From assembly GCA_023245755.1 (NCBI GenBank), contig JAHFJQ010000069.1, forward strand, positions 1-5,429: a stretch of 5,429 nucleotides of DNA, read 5' to 3'. The notes below the pieces were generated by a model. It was not told the DNA's origin. It made no database searches and saw only the letters and a list, made by a program, of their open reading frames with translations. The position numbers and the translations under genes are program-made. Of this stretch, positions 1 to 5,429 are shown piece by piece. The stretch's first letter is position 1; each line of letters begins with the position of its first letter. Source of the DNA: an archaeon. GTDB lineage: Archaea; Nanobdellota; Nanobdellia; SCGC-AAA011-G17; GW2011-AR17.

Positions 1-234
1 AAGTCTGTACAAGATATCTATGAAACAACTGGGCTAGGAAAGATGGAGATTATAAAACTTGATGCCGATAAAAAAGAAACGGTTTTAAGGATAGCTAATA
101 TTTCTTTTACAGATACAACCCTGGTTGAAGGGGTATTATGCGGTTTATTTTCCTTTTTATTTAACAAAGATTTAGAAAGGAAAAATATAACTGTAACAAA
201 AAAAGGAACATTCGTCGATATAGCAATAAAATGA
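1..234 (+). CDS. V4R (4-vinyl reductase-like) domain protein, C-terminal part only
   Basis: The reading frame is open from the first base of the window, so this is the 3' end of a longer gene; 77 residues are visible before TGA at 232-234. A Met at codon 15 (position 43) is probably internal. The order of elements fits the end of a V4R domain, a small-molecule-binding fold: a strand-like segment (KKETVLRIANISF), an amphipathic helix (LVEGVLCGLFSFLF, matching the 'aG.laGllsalf' helix of V4R), then a final strand pair (NITVTKKGTFVDIAIK). Many V4R domains carry cysteines in that last hairpin that are thought to bind metal or ligand; none is present here, the only visible Cys being in the helix. 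The next gene's Shine-Dalgarno site overlaps the stop codon, so the two are co-translated. The family call rests on a short fragment. The partial N-terminal side could hold another domain. Confidence 0.6.
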   Translation, partial: KSVQDIYETTGLGKMEIIKLDADKKETVLRIANISFTDTTLVEGVLCGLFSFLFNKDLERKNITVTKKGTFVDIAIK

Positions 235-238
235 GGTG
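233..238 (+). promoter_or_regulatory. Shine-Dalgarno site GAGGTG for the FIST gene
   Basis: GAGGTG overlaps the upstream TGA stop and lies six nt before ATG at 245. It decides the start: a GTG at 236 in the same frame lies inside this motif and would have no ribosome-binding site of its own, so ATG 245 is preferred. Confidence 0.7.
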
Positions 239-244
239 CAAAAA

Positions 245-1546
245 ATGGGAAAAGGTCTTATAACAACAGGATTGGGTTTCTCTCAAGGAGAAGATTCCTA
301 TAAAGCTGCAAAGGAAGCTGCAACAACAGCACTAAAAGAGCTAAAAGGGAAAGCCCCAAAATTGTCTTTGGTTTTTTATGCAGGAAAGAAATACAAAGCG
401 GACCAAATAAACAAAGCCCTTGTAGAGGTTTTCAAAGGAACAGAGTTTATTGGTGGCTCAACAGATGCAGTGATTTATAGAGACAGTATTTTTGCAGAAG
501 GTATTGTCATTGCTTCTTTGTATTCAGATTACTTACATTTTGGAGTAGCTTCTGTAGATAATGTTTCTAAAAATCCAAAAAAGATTGCTATGGAAACAAT
601 TGAAAGTGCAGTACAGAAAATTCAGTTAGATAAGTATATTGATTCCTACATGGCATTTTCTAGAGTAAAGAAAGGAAATCTTACAGAGCTCATTCGTATT
701 CCTTCCTTCTTTGTCTTTGCATTAACAAGAGGCTATCAGCCAACGAAAATGGGGAATGAAGATCTTATTATTGATGGGATTGGAGAAAAGATCGGCTATT
801 ACGTTCCGGTATTTGGAGGCAGTCTTGGTGCAGATATGGATAATGTCTTTAACAATACTCCATACGAAATTATTTCTTTTCACTCAGGAAAAATAATGAA
901 AGATGGCCTGGTTCTTGCTTTTGCATGTACAGGTTTATCTTACGCAAACTCTATTGCACACGGTGCACAACCAAAGAATAACCTTGGCTACGTTTCCGAA
1001 GTGACAGAAGGTGGTTTTGTTGTAGCAAAGATTTCTGGAAAACCTATTCTAGATTGGTATGCAGAAAACTTAAAGATTACAAAAGAAGAGTTTACAAAAA
1101 AATTGCTTTTCTACACACAGAAATACCCTCTTGGTTTCCCAGACGGCTATGGCAATATTGTCATGCGTGCTGGTGGTGTTCCTCATCCAAAGGGTTTAGC
1201 ATACATTGCTCCTTTGAAAGAGAACACGCCTATCTACATCATGAATGTTGAGGATAACAAACAATTACTACAGTCAAACAAGGAGTTACTCGCAGATATG
1301 GAGCAACATCTTAATGGAAAAATGACTCCTGCAATGAGCTTTGTCGTATCTTGTTCTTCAAGGAGAAGGATTTTAGATCCAGTAAGCTCAAAAAAGGAAT
1401 TAACGGAACTGAATAAACTTTCAGAAACACCCATTTTTGGGTTCTGTAGTTTTGGGGAAATTGGTTCAAAACCTGCAGAGACCTGTCACTTCCATCACTT
1501 ATGCACAGATGTGTTTAATATCTATAACAAACTATTATCAAAATGA
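245..1546 (+). CDS. FIST domain (FIST_N + FIST_C) sensory protein
   Basis: This is a 433-residue protein starting at ATG 245, chosen because GAGGTG sits six nt upstream; GTG 236 would add three residues. No membrane segment or signal peptide is seen, so it is probably cytoplasmic. FIST_N covers roughly residues 37-240, with the typical early SLVFYAGKKY strand, the FIGGSTDAVIY segment and the PVFGGSLGAD block near 188-198. FIST_C covers roughly 245-410, with YVSEVTEGGFVVAKISGKP and the signature GFCSFGEIG at 399-407. FIST domains are sensory modules thought to bind small ligands such as amino acids and are often coupled to signalling outputs. Here no kinase, cyclase or methyl-acceptor domain is attached, so any output must come from a partner. 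The C-terminal end is rich in Cys and His (C401, C414, H415, H417, H418, C420), which is unusual. Its stop overlaps the next start as ATGA. The family call is secure; the ligand is unknown. Confidence 0.88.
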   Translation: MGKGLITTGLGFSQGEDSYKAAKEAATTALKELKGKAPKLSLVFYAGKKYKADQINKALVEVFKGTEFIGGSTDAVIYRDSIFAEGIVIASLYSDYLHFGVASVDNVSKNPKKIAMETIESAVQKIQLDKYIDSYMAFSRVKKGNLTELIRIPSFFVFALTRGYQPTKMGNEDLIIDGIGEKIGYYVPVFGGSLGADMDNVFNNTPYEIISFHSGKIMKDGLVLAFACTGLSYANSIAHGAQPKNNLGYVSEVTEGGFVVAKISGKPILDWYAENLKITKEEFTKKLLFYTQKYPLGFPDGYGNIVMRAGGVPHPKGLAYIAPLKENTPIYIMNVEDNKQLLQSNKELLADMEQHLNGKMTPAMSFVVSCSSRRRILDPVSSKKELTELNKLSETPIFGFCSFGEIGSKPAETCHFHHLCTDVFNIYNKLLSK

Positions 1547-2904
1547 GTCATGGTGGTACACGAGTGGATGATGAACTAGAAGATTACCTAAGAGGAGTGG
1601 ATGCATCAAATATCGATGCTTTAGATATTCCCGTAGATCTTGCTGCAAGCACGCAGTGGGATACAATGGTCATACAAAGGAGAGATCGTATACTTGGGGG
1701 AATGTTAAGAAATCTTATAGCAAGAACAAAAGCTCATGTCCCCTTCTATGAACAGGTCTGGAGAAATATTCCACCCCTGCCTCTAATTCAAGATATAGGG
1801 GATTTATCTTCCATCCCCCTTGTATCTAAAGATTCTGTTGCCGGAACAGGAAGTCCAGATAGAAATGGTATTACAGGTTTTAGGGCAAGACTTTTAGCAG
1901 ATCCAAGTCTTCTAGTTCCCAAGAATTTAGAAGAGGTTATACAAAGACAGGAAGCAGCAAACCCAGACTATAAGGCAATTCTAAAAAAATATGGGGGCAG
2001 GAGAGTATTAGATTTTAGTTCTGGTGGAAGTCAAGGAAGAGGTACAATAACTCGTTTAAGTTACTTAACTGTAGAAATGGAAGCATATGCTTTAGTAAGA
2101 GCATTGCGGATGAATGGTTTTAAGAAAGGACAGCCTATTGCCTGTTTTTATAATGATACGCATAAAGGTGGTCTTCAACTAGAAAGAGCTGCACAAATTA
2201 TGGAAATGCCTTTTTATTCGAAGAGGAAAATATTTGACGATCTTATTATTGACACGACATTAGGTAAAGATGTTCTTGGATTTCAAACTCTCATGGCAGA
2301 GGGAGAAAGTGATCTTGCAAATGAGAAATATGGACGTGGGGTAAGAAGAGGGATAAGGGAATATATCCGATCCAAAAAAATAGAAGTAATAGAATCTGTG
2401 CAACCTCCAGCCGCATATCTAAGACAAAATCAAAAGGGAAGTGCACTTGCCTTTATGTCCTTATTTGAAGAAGATCCAAGTGCATTTGATTCCGTAAGAC
2501 ATGTTTTTTTAACAGGTTTTTCTGTTCCTAGGAGTGCATATGAAATTTTGAGAGAGAGGGGAATAGCTGTATCAACAACATGGGGCTCTTCAGAAGCAAT
2601 GGCATTAGCAACGCATCCTTTCTCAGCTGGGGAGGATGTGAATAATCTTATAGCCACGCCATTTCCAACTGTAGGTGGTGTTTTTTGGTATAGGGAAAGA
2701 GAAGGAAATCCAAGGTTAGTACCCGCAATAGAAGGATATGAGGGAATTTTACTCGTAACAAGTCTTGTCGGTGCTGGATCAACATATATTCAATATAGAA
2801 TAGGAGACAAAGCAGTATGTACAGAAAGGGGTTATAGGGGAATTGAAAGAAGTAATATTAATGATATAGCTGGCTCTTGTGCATCTGATGCACTAGGTGT
2901 ATAA
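1543..2904 (+). CDS. LuxE/PaaK-like acyl-adenylating enzyme (ANL superfamily), lid domain absent
   Basis: This 453-residue protein looks like an adenylate-forming enzyme of the LuxE acyl-protein synthetase / PaaK-CapK type, which activates a carboxylate with ATP and passes the acyl group to a thiol. Visible motifs: the N-terminal 'RTKAHVPFYEQVW' (61-73), typical of this branch; 'DLSSIPLVSKDSV' (87-99), like the 'lPvltK' element; an ATP-binding loop FSSGGSQGRGTIT (158-170), a variant of SSGTTGxP; TTWGSSEAMA (345-354), equivalent to the YGxTE adenine-site motif; and YIQYRIGD (415-422), carrying the ribose-binding Asp of the A7 motif. Only about 30 residues follow A7, so the C-terminal lid with its catalytic Lys is missing, as in short LuxE-type proteins. 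Cys446 lies eight residues from the end. The start overlaps the FIST stop (ATGA) with no clear Shine-Dalgarno site upstream; a GTG at 1564 preceded by GGTGGT is an alternative. The following gene abuts directly. Superfamily is fairly sure; substrate unknown. Confidence 0.8.
   Translation: MSHGGTRVDDELEDYLRGVDASNIDALDIPVDLAASTQWDTMVIQRRDRILGGMLRNLIARTKAHVPFYEQVWRNIPPLPLIQDIGDLSSIPLVSKDSVAGTGSPDRNGITGFRARLLADPSLLVPKNLEEVIQRQEAANPDYKAILKKYGGRRVLDFSSGGSQGRGTITRLSYLTVEMEAYALVRALRMNGFKKGQPIACFYNDTHKGGLQLERAAQIMEMPFYSKRKIFDDLIIDTTLGKDVLGFQTLMAEGESDLANEKYGRGVRRGIREYIRSKKIEVIESVQPPAAYLRQNQKGSALAFMSLFEEDPSAFDSVRHVFLTGFSVPRSAYEILRERGIAVSTTWGSSEAMALATHPFSAGEDVNNLIATPFPTVGGVFWYREREGNPRLVPAIEGYEGILLVTSLVGAGSTYIQYRIGDKAVCTERGYRGIERSNINDIAGSCASDALGV
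2895..2899 (+). promoter_or_regulatory. Shine-Dalgarno site AGGTG for the ALDH-like gene
   Basis: AGGTG lies within the last codons of the adenylating enzyme gene, five nt before ATG 2905, which itself follows the TAA stop (2902-2904) without a gap. This supports the ATG at 2905 and coupled translation. Confidence 0.6.
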
Positions 2905-4203
2905 ATGGTAGTACCACACAGAATAAATGGAAAAAATGTTGTTCGTAAAACATTTCGACTAGAGAGTATTTTTGACCCTAGCTGTTCTTTAGAGTTAGCA
3001 AGATATACAGAAGATGATAAAAAAGAGGTAATGGCAAAAAGCTTTGCAGGGTACAGCTCTTCTAGGTTTCGTAGAGGTTTATTAGGCCGCTTAGCAGAAT
3101 TTGTTCCTTCACCAGAAGCAGTAGAATGTGCTGCTGTTTTTACAGGCATGCCTATAAGGATTATAAATGAAAGGATCACTGAGGGCCGAGCTCTAGCAAG
3201 ATCGTTTGCAGATTTAGTTACGGATGGAGGAGAGAAGGGAAAATCTTTTTTTGCGGCAATTCCTTCTAATGATGCACGAGAGCCATACTTTTTTGTTGCA
3301 AATGCCTTAGTTGCAAATGCACAAGGAGTTTTAAAACCCAGTAGAAAAGAACCCTTAATTACTCTAGAAATGGTTCGTTACTTAGAGTCCTGTGGTCTTT
3401 CTGCAGGATATTTTAATGTGATCCATGGGGATTCTTCTAATTCAGAAGATGTAGCTTTATTAGCAATGACTCGAAGTAGTAAAGATATTAGCATTGTAAT
3501 GGGGAATCAAAGTTTTGAGAAGGATAGAGAAGTTGTATACAGTGCGGATCATACTCGAGCTATAGTTATTGATCCTGCAGTAGCAATTCCTCATTTAAGA
3601 CTCTCTGTAGAGAATCCCTTATCTTGTCTTGCTGAACATAATTATGTGGTTGTAGGAGAAGAAGCACGCAACGCAGTAGTGGATGCTCTTGTGGAGATAT
3701 ACTCTTCTTTGGATAGCGATAATCCTTCTCTTCTAGAAGGCAGAAAAGGTCAGATAGAAAGAGAAACCTTAGTGCAACTTGCAGCTATGCTCAACCAAGG
3801 AATAGTCCATGATACAATGAGGGTATCTTCTCCTGGAACTTTAAGAGAAAGAACACTTTCTCCTGATGATGTAGCCCGAGGTATGGTTGTAGAACATTTT
3901 ACAAATGATCCGAGAGTCCCTCCAAATCCGTTATTAACAAGTCCACTACCAGCATATATTACAGGGGTACGTTGTGTTCCTTCTATAGAGCAGGCAATAC
4001 AAGATTTAGAAGAAGCAAGGTGGAGACTTCCTACAAGAAAGTCAATGGCTATTGCAGTATATGGAAATCTTCCTTCAGCATATGATGCAAGGCTAGAAGC
4101 TTTAGCCTATGAAGTTCATCGTAATAAATCCCCTTCAAGTATGAGGGGCATAGTTCATCAAGGTATTGATTTACGAGAGATATTAAGGAGAGGTGCACAA
4201 TGA
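2905..4203 (+). CDS. Divergent aldehyde dehydrogenase-fold protein, likely LuxC-like acyl reductase
   Basis: This 432-residue protein of the ALDH superfamily is shorter than typical ALDHs (about 480-500). Visible ALDH landmarks: the N-terminal helix region ending RRGLLGRLAEFV (56-67); AAIPSND (117-123), where Asn122 matches the oxyanion-hole Asn of the 'PWN' motif; ANALVANAQGVLKPSRKEP (132-150), the 'ALaaGNtvvlKPs' cofactor-site block; GLSAGYFNVIHGD (164-176), like 'GlPpGvvNvv.G'; ISIVMGN (195-201), equivalent to the 'FTGS' loop; and ENPLSCLAEHNYVVV (236-250), where Cys241 fits the catalytic nucleophile. The 'ELGG' general-base Glu is not found: YSAD (212-215) occupies that place. Loss of this Glu is known in CoA-acylating ALDHs and fits reduction of an acyl thioester rather than oxidation of an aldehyde. 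It directly follows an acyl-activating enzyme, like the LuxE/LuxC partnership. The LuxC-like role is an inference from fold and context; another ALDH activity, or loss of activity, is possible. Confidence 0.78.
   Translation: MVVPHRINGKNVVRKTFRLESIFDPSCSLELARYTEDDKKEVMAKSFAGYSSSRFRRGLLGRLAEFVPSPEAVECAAVFTGMPIRIINERITEGRALARSFADLVTDGGEKGKSFFAAIPSNDAREPYFFVANALVANAQGVLKPSRKEPLITLEMVRYLESCGLSAGYFNVIHGDSSNSEDVALLAMTRSSKDISIVMGNQSFEKDREVVYSADHTRAIVIDPAVAIPHLRLSVENPLSCLAEHNYVVVGEEARNAVVDALVEIYSSLDSDNPSLLEGRKGQIERETLVQLAAMLNQGIVHDTMRVSSPGTLRERTLSPDDVARGMVVEHFTNDPRVPPNPLLTSPLPAYITGVRCVPSIEQAIQDLEEARWRLPTRKSMAIAVYGNLPSAYDARLEALAYEVHRNKSPSSMRGIVHQGIDLREILRRGAQ
4187..4195 (+). promoter_or_regulatory. 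Shine-Dalgarno site GGAGAGGTG for the 151-residue protein
   Basis: GGAGAGGTG ends four nt before ATG 4200 and lies inside the end of the ALDH-like gene. Together with the ATGA overlap it fixes the start of the following gene. Confidence 0.6.
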
Positions 4204-4655
4204 ATACAAAACATATTTTTGTTTCTGCTTTAGATATTGGTGAACAACTTCCTTTTGCAGTGAAAGAAGGAAAGAATCTTCAAGAAACAATGAAACAACA
4301 AGATCTAGCAAAAAAAGAACTCTTAAAATTTATATCCTTATTAGAAAAAAATTTTAAAGAAGAGATATCCTACCTCGGTGTTGATGTTATTGGAGAAAAA
4401 GCCTATGAGCGCTTTATGTTTAAAGGATCCGGTTTCTTTGAAGTCATGGTAGAAGCTCCCGTTGCAATGATGGCTCATTTTCCAGAAAAGAAAAGAGCAG
4501 AAAAATTCTGTGAAGCAGTAAAAGCCTCTTTAGACAAAGTTTTACCTAAAGGTCCTTCAAAGGAGATGTTCTTAGATTCCATAGAAGTAAAAGATGAGGA
4601 TGATGAATCCCTCACCGTGGATGACTGGCATAAAATTAAAAGTATAAGAGATTAG
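4200..4655 (+). CDS. Conserved-looking small protein of unknown function, last gene of the operon
   Basis: I do not recognise the family of this 151-residue protein. It starts at ATG 4200, overlapping the ALDH-like stop (ATGA) with a good Shine-Dalgarno site four nt upstream, so it is a genuine operon member. No signal peptide or membrane segment is seen. The sequence suggests a compact alpha/beta protein: a first strand (HIFVSALDI, 5-13), a long Lys/Glu-rich helix (about 26-53, NLQETMKQQ... to KNFK), two strands (ISYLGVDVIG and FFEVMVEAPVAM), a helix (PEKKRAEKFCEAVKASLDKV), then a last strand and a very acidic segment (VKDEDDES, 130-137). There is a single Cys (104). The position after an activating enzyme and a reductase suggests an accessory subunit or an acyl-group handler. 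It lacks the DSL-type phosphopantetheine motif of an acyl carrier protein, so a carrier role is not supported. Confidence 0.7.
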   Translation: MNTKHIFVSALDIGEQLPFAVKEGKNLQETMKQQDLAKKELLKFISLLEKNFKEEISYLGVDVIGEKAYERFMFKGSGFFEVMVEAPVAMMAHFPEKKRAEKFCEAVKASLDKVLPKGPSKEMFLDSIEVKDEDDESLTVDDWHKIKSIRD

Positions 4656-4670
4656 TATAAAAAAGAAAAA
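4656..4670 (-). terminator. T-rich intrinsic terminator of the minus-strand operon
   Basis: Read on the minus strand this stretch is TTTTTCTTTTTTATA, beginning two nt after the TAA stop of the KaiC-like gene. No hairpin precedes it, which fits archaeal T-tract termination better than a bacterial stem-loop terminator. It fills almost the whole 17-nt gap between the converging operons. The plus-strand operon has no comparable signal in the gap; its transcripts probably end within the antisense of the KaiC-like gene, for instance near the short T runs at about 4722-4750. Confidence 0.5.
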
Positions 4671-4672
4671 TG

Positions 4673-5368
4673 TTATCCAAGTATTTCCATACCTTCAGAA
4701 GTAATATGCATAGGTACTGGTCCTTTTGTATGGGGTGTTCTTCTCATTTTTAACACTCGAATAGCTCTATCTCCTTCTCCTCCAATACCAGAATTATGTA
4801 AGGTAATAACAGCATCCGCAATAAACTCAATAATTCCATCTCTACTCAGCGAACCACCACCTGAAGTGATGTCTAAAGGTGCTTCTCCACTAATTTCTGC
4901 AGTCAGAAGAATAGTACAGTCCTGATCTTTTAGGAATCTCGCAAGTTTATAGAATTCTTTTCGAATACGATATGCATCATCTTTAAACATCATAGAAAAG
5001 ATAGAAATAGAATCAATGACAACTCTTTTTACCTTGTATTTTTGGATGAGTTCCTGCATTTTTGTTTGAAGGTTTGGCTCTTCCAGTGGTTTACAAGAAA
5101 GAAACACACATTTGCCTTCTTTTTCTAATTTCTCAAAATCCCAGTTAAAGACTTTTGCATCACCAATGAGGTTATCAAACTCTTCTTCAAAAGAAACAAA
5201 AAGGCCATTCTCATTATTTTTAAGTATTCCTTCATAGAGGAATTGGAGAGAAAAAATTGTCTTTCCAGTACCAGGTCCTCCTGAAAGAAGATTCACAGAA
5301 TTTCTCACAAGACCCCCATCTATATGTTGATCAAATCCTGGGATATAAGTTTTAATACGTTCTACCAT
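4673..5368 (-). CDS. Single-domain KaiC/RadA-like ATPase
   Basis: This 231-residue protein is one RecA-fold ATPase domain of the KaiC/RadA-like family. It opens with the family's usual start, IPGFDQHIDGGLVRNSVNLL (residues 9-28), then Walker A GGPGTGKT (30-37), the paired catalytic glutamates after SF in SFEEE (E61-E63), Walker B KRVVIDSIS (114-122, Asp119), and the KMRRTPH element (207-213) that corresponds to the 'KmRgt.H' nucleotide-contacting motif of KaiC proteins. The end MHITSEGMEIL is typical of the family. Such proteins form ATP-dependent oligomers and are common in archaea, usually with unknown partners. They are not evidence of a circadian clock: KaiA and KaiB are absent here and the protein has one domain, not two. 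The ATG at 5368 has AGGAGG four nt upstream. The preceding gene ends eight nt upstream, so it is a downstream member of a minus-strand operon. Confidence 0.88.
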   Translation of the reverse strand: MVERIKTYIPGFDQHIDGGLVRNSVNLLSGGPGTGKTIFSLQFLYEGILKNNENGLFVSFEEEFDNLIGDAKVFNWDFEKLEKEGKCVFLSCKPLEEPNLQTKMQELIQKYKVKRVVIDSISIFSMMFKDDAYRIRKEFYKLARFLKDQDCTILLTAEISGEAPLDITSGGGSLSRDGIIEFIADAVITLHNSGIGGEGDRAIRVLKMRRTPHTKGPVPMHITSEGMEILG

Positions 5369-5372
5369 TGTG

Positions 5373-5378
5373 CCTCCT
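5373..5378 (-). promoter_or_regulatory. Shine-Dalgarno site AGGAGG for the KaiC-like gene
   Basis: AGGAGG on the minus strand lies four nt before the ATG (5368-5366) and overlaps the TAG stop (5379-5377) of the upstream partial gene. It supports the chosen start and translational coupling. Confidence 0.7.
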
Positions 5379-5429
5379 AGTGGAAAAACTCCGAGCTTGG
5401 GTCATTCATATAGACCTGTATGCCCTCTT
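5377..5429 (-). CDS. C-terminal fragment of an upstream gene, possibly a second KaiC-like ATPase
   Basis: On the minus strand one frame runs open from the window edge to TAG at 5379-5377 and encodes 16 complete residues, EGIQVYMNDPSSEFFH. The opening EGIQVY resembles the last strand of KaiC/RadA-like ATPases ('it.eGi.V'); the neighbouring complete protein ends in the equivalent SEGMEIL. The stop lies eight nt before the next start and is overlapped by that gene's Shine-Dalgarno site, the spacing expected within an operon. A tandem pair of KaiC-like genes is therefore plausible, but 16 residues cannot prove the family, and other frames here are also short and open. Confidence 0.45.
   Translation of the reverse strand, partial: EGIQVYMNDPSSEFFH

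Noticed and set aside
236..244. GTG 236 as the start of the FIST protein
   Set aside because: The GTG is part of the GAGGTG Shine-Dalgarno motif that is ideally placed for ATG 245.
1054..1251. 65-residue plus-strand frame inside the FIST gene
   Set aside because: It is out of frame within a well-supported FIST_C region; its Trp/Cys/His-rich composition is typical of a shadow frame.
1234..1434. 66-residue minus-strand frame inside the FIST gene
   Set aside because: Antisense shadow of a conserved coding region, with no family motif.
2430..2657. 75-residue minus-strand frame inside the adenylating enzyme gene
   Set aside because: It is opposite the WGSSEA motif region of the true gene and has no independent support.
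2832..3179. 115-residue open frame on the minus strand
   Set aside because: It lies antisense to the end of the adenylating gene and the start of the ALDH-like gene, both with clear family motifs and Shine-Dalgarno sites; the frame shows no recognisable motifs.
1543..4203. A true bioluminescence (lux) operon
   Set aside because: No luciferase subunits or LuxD acyltransferase are seen in the window, gene order differs, and both proteins are only distantly motif-similar to LuxE and LuxC.
4673..5368. Circadian clock KaiC
   Set aside because: The protein has one ATPase domain instead of two and there is no kaiA or kaiB in view; single-domain KaiC-like ATPases are widespread in archaea without clocks.
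5405..5414. TATA-box-like sequence (TCTATATG on the minus strand) upstream of the KaiC-like gene
   Set aside because: It falls within an open frame that ends eight nt before the KaiC-like start and looks like the tail of an upstream operon gene, so a promoter here is not needed; an internal promoter cannot be excluded.

Overview
This AT-rich, gene-dense window holds a tightly packed plus-strand operon of five genes (about positions 1-4655). It converges on a minus-strand operon (5429 down to 4673) with only 17 nt between the two stop codons. Gene content (V4R, FIST and single-domain KaiC/RadA-like ATPases), Shine-Dalgarno sites of the GAGGTG/AGGAGG type, and a T-run without a hairpin at the one visible operon end suggest an archaeon, possibly an uncultured lineage. 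This is an inference: no rRNA, tRNA or lineage-diagnostic protein is present, and a bacterium is not excluded.

Plus-strand operon, in order: (1) the 3' end of a V4R-like small-molecule-binding protein (1-234); (2) a complete FIST_N/FIST_C sensory protein (245-1546); (3) a LuxE/PaaK-like adenylating enzyme of the ANL superfamily that lacks the usual C-terminal lid domain but has a cysteine eight residues from its end (1543-2904); (4) a divergent aldehyde-dehydrogenase-fold protein with candidate Cys nucleophile and Asn oxyanion-hole residues but no Glu general-base motif (2905-4203); (5) a 151-residue protein of unknown function (4200-4655). The genes are joined by ATGA overlaps, abutting stop/start codons, or Shine-Dalgarno sites embedded in the preceding gene, so co-translation is very likely.

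Minus-strand operon: the last 16 codons of a gene whose tail resembles the end of a KaiC-type ATPase, then eight nt later a complete single-domain KaiC/RadA-like ATPase (4673-5368). A T-rich tract right after its stop codon is the likely terminator.

The main point of interest is the pair of genes 3 and 4. Together they look like a carboxylate-activating plus acyl-reducing couple, formally similar to LuxE plus LuxC of the bioluminescence fatty acid reductase. Here the pair sits with two ligand-binding sensory modules and an unknown small protein, with no luciferase in view. The working model is a small carboxylic acid activated as acyl-AMP, passed to a thiol (possibly the tail cysteine) and reduced to an aldehyde, with V4R and FIST binding a related ligand. 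The substrate and the purpose are unknown.
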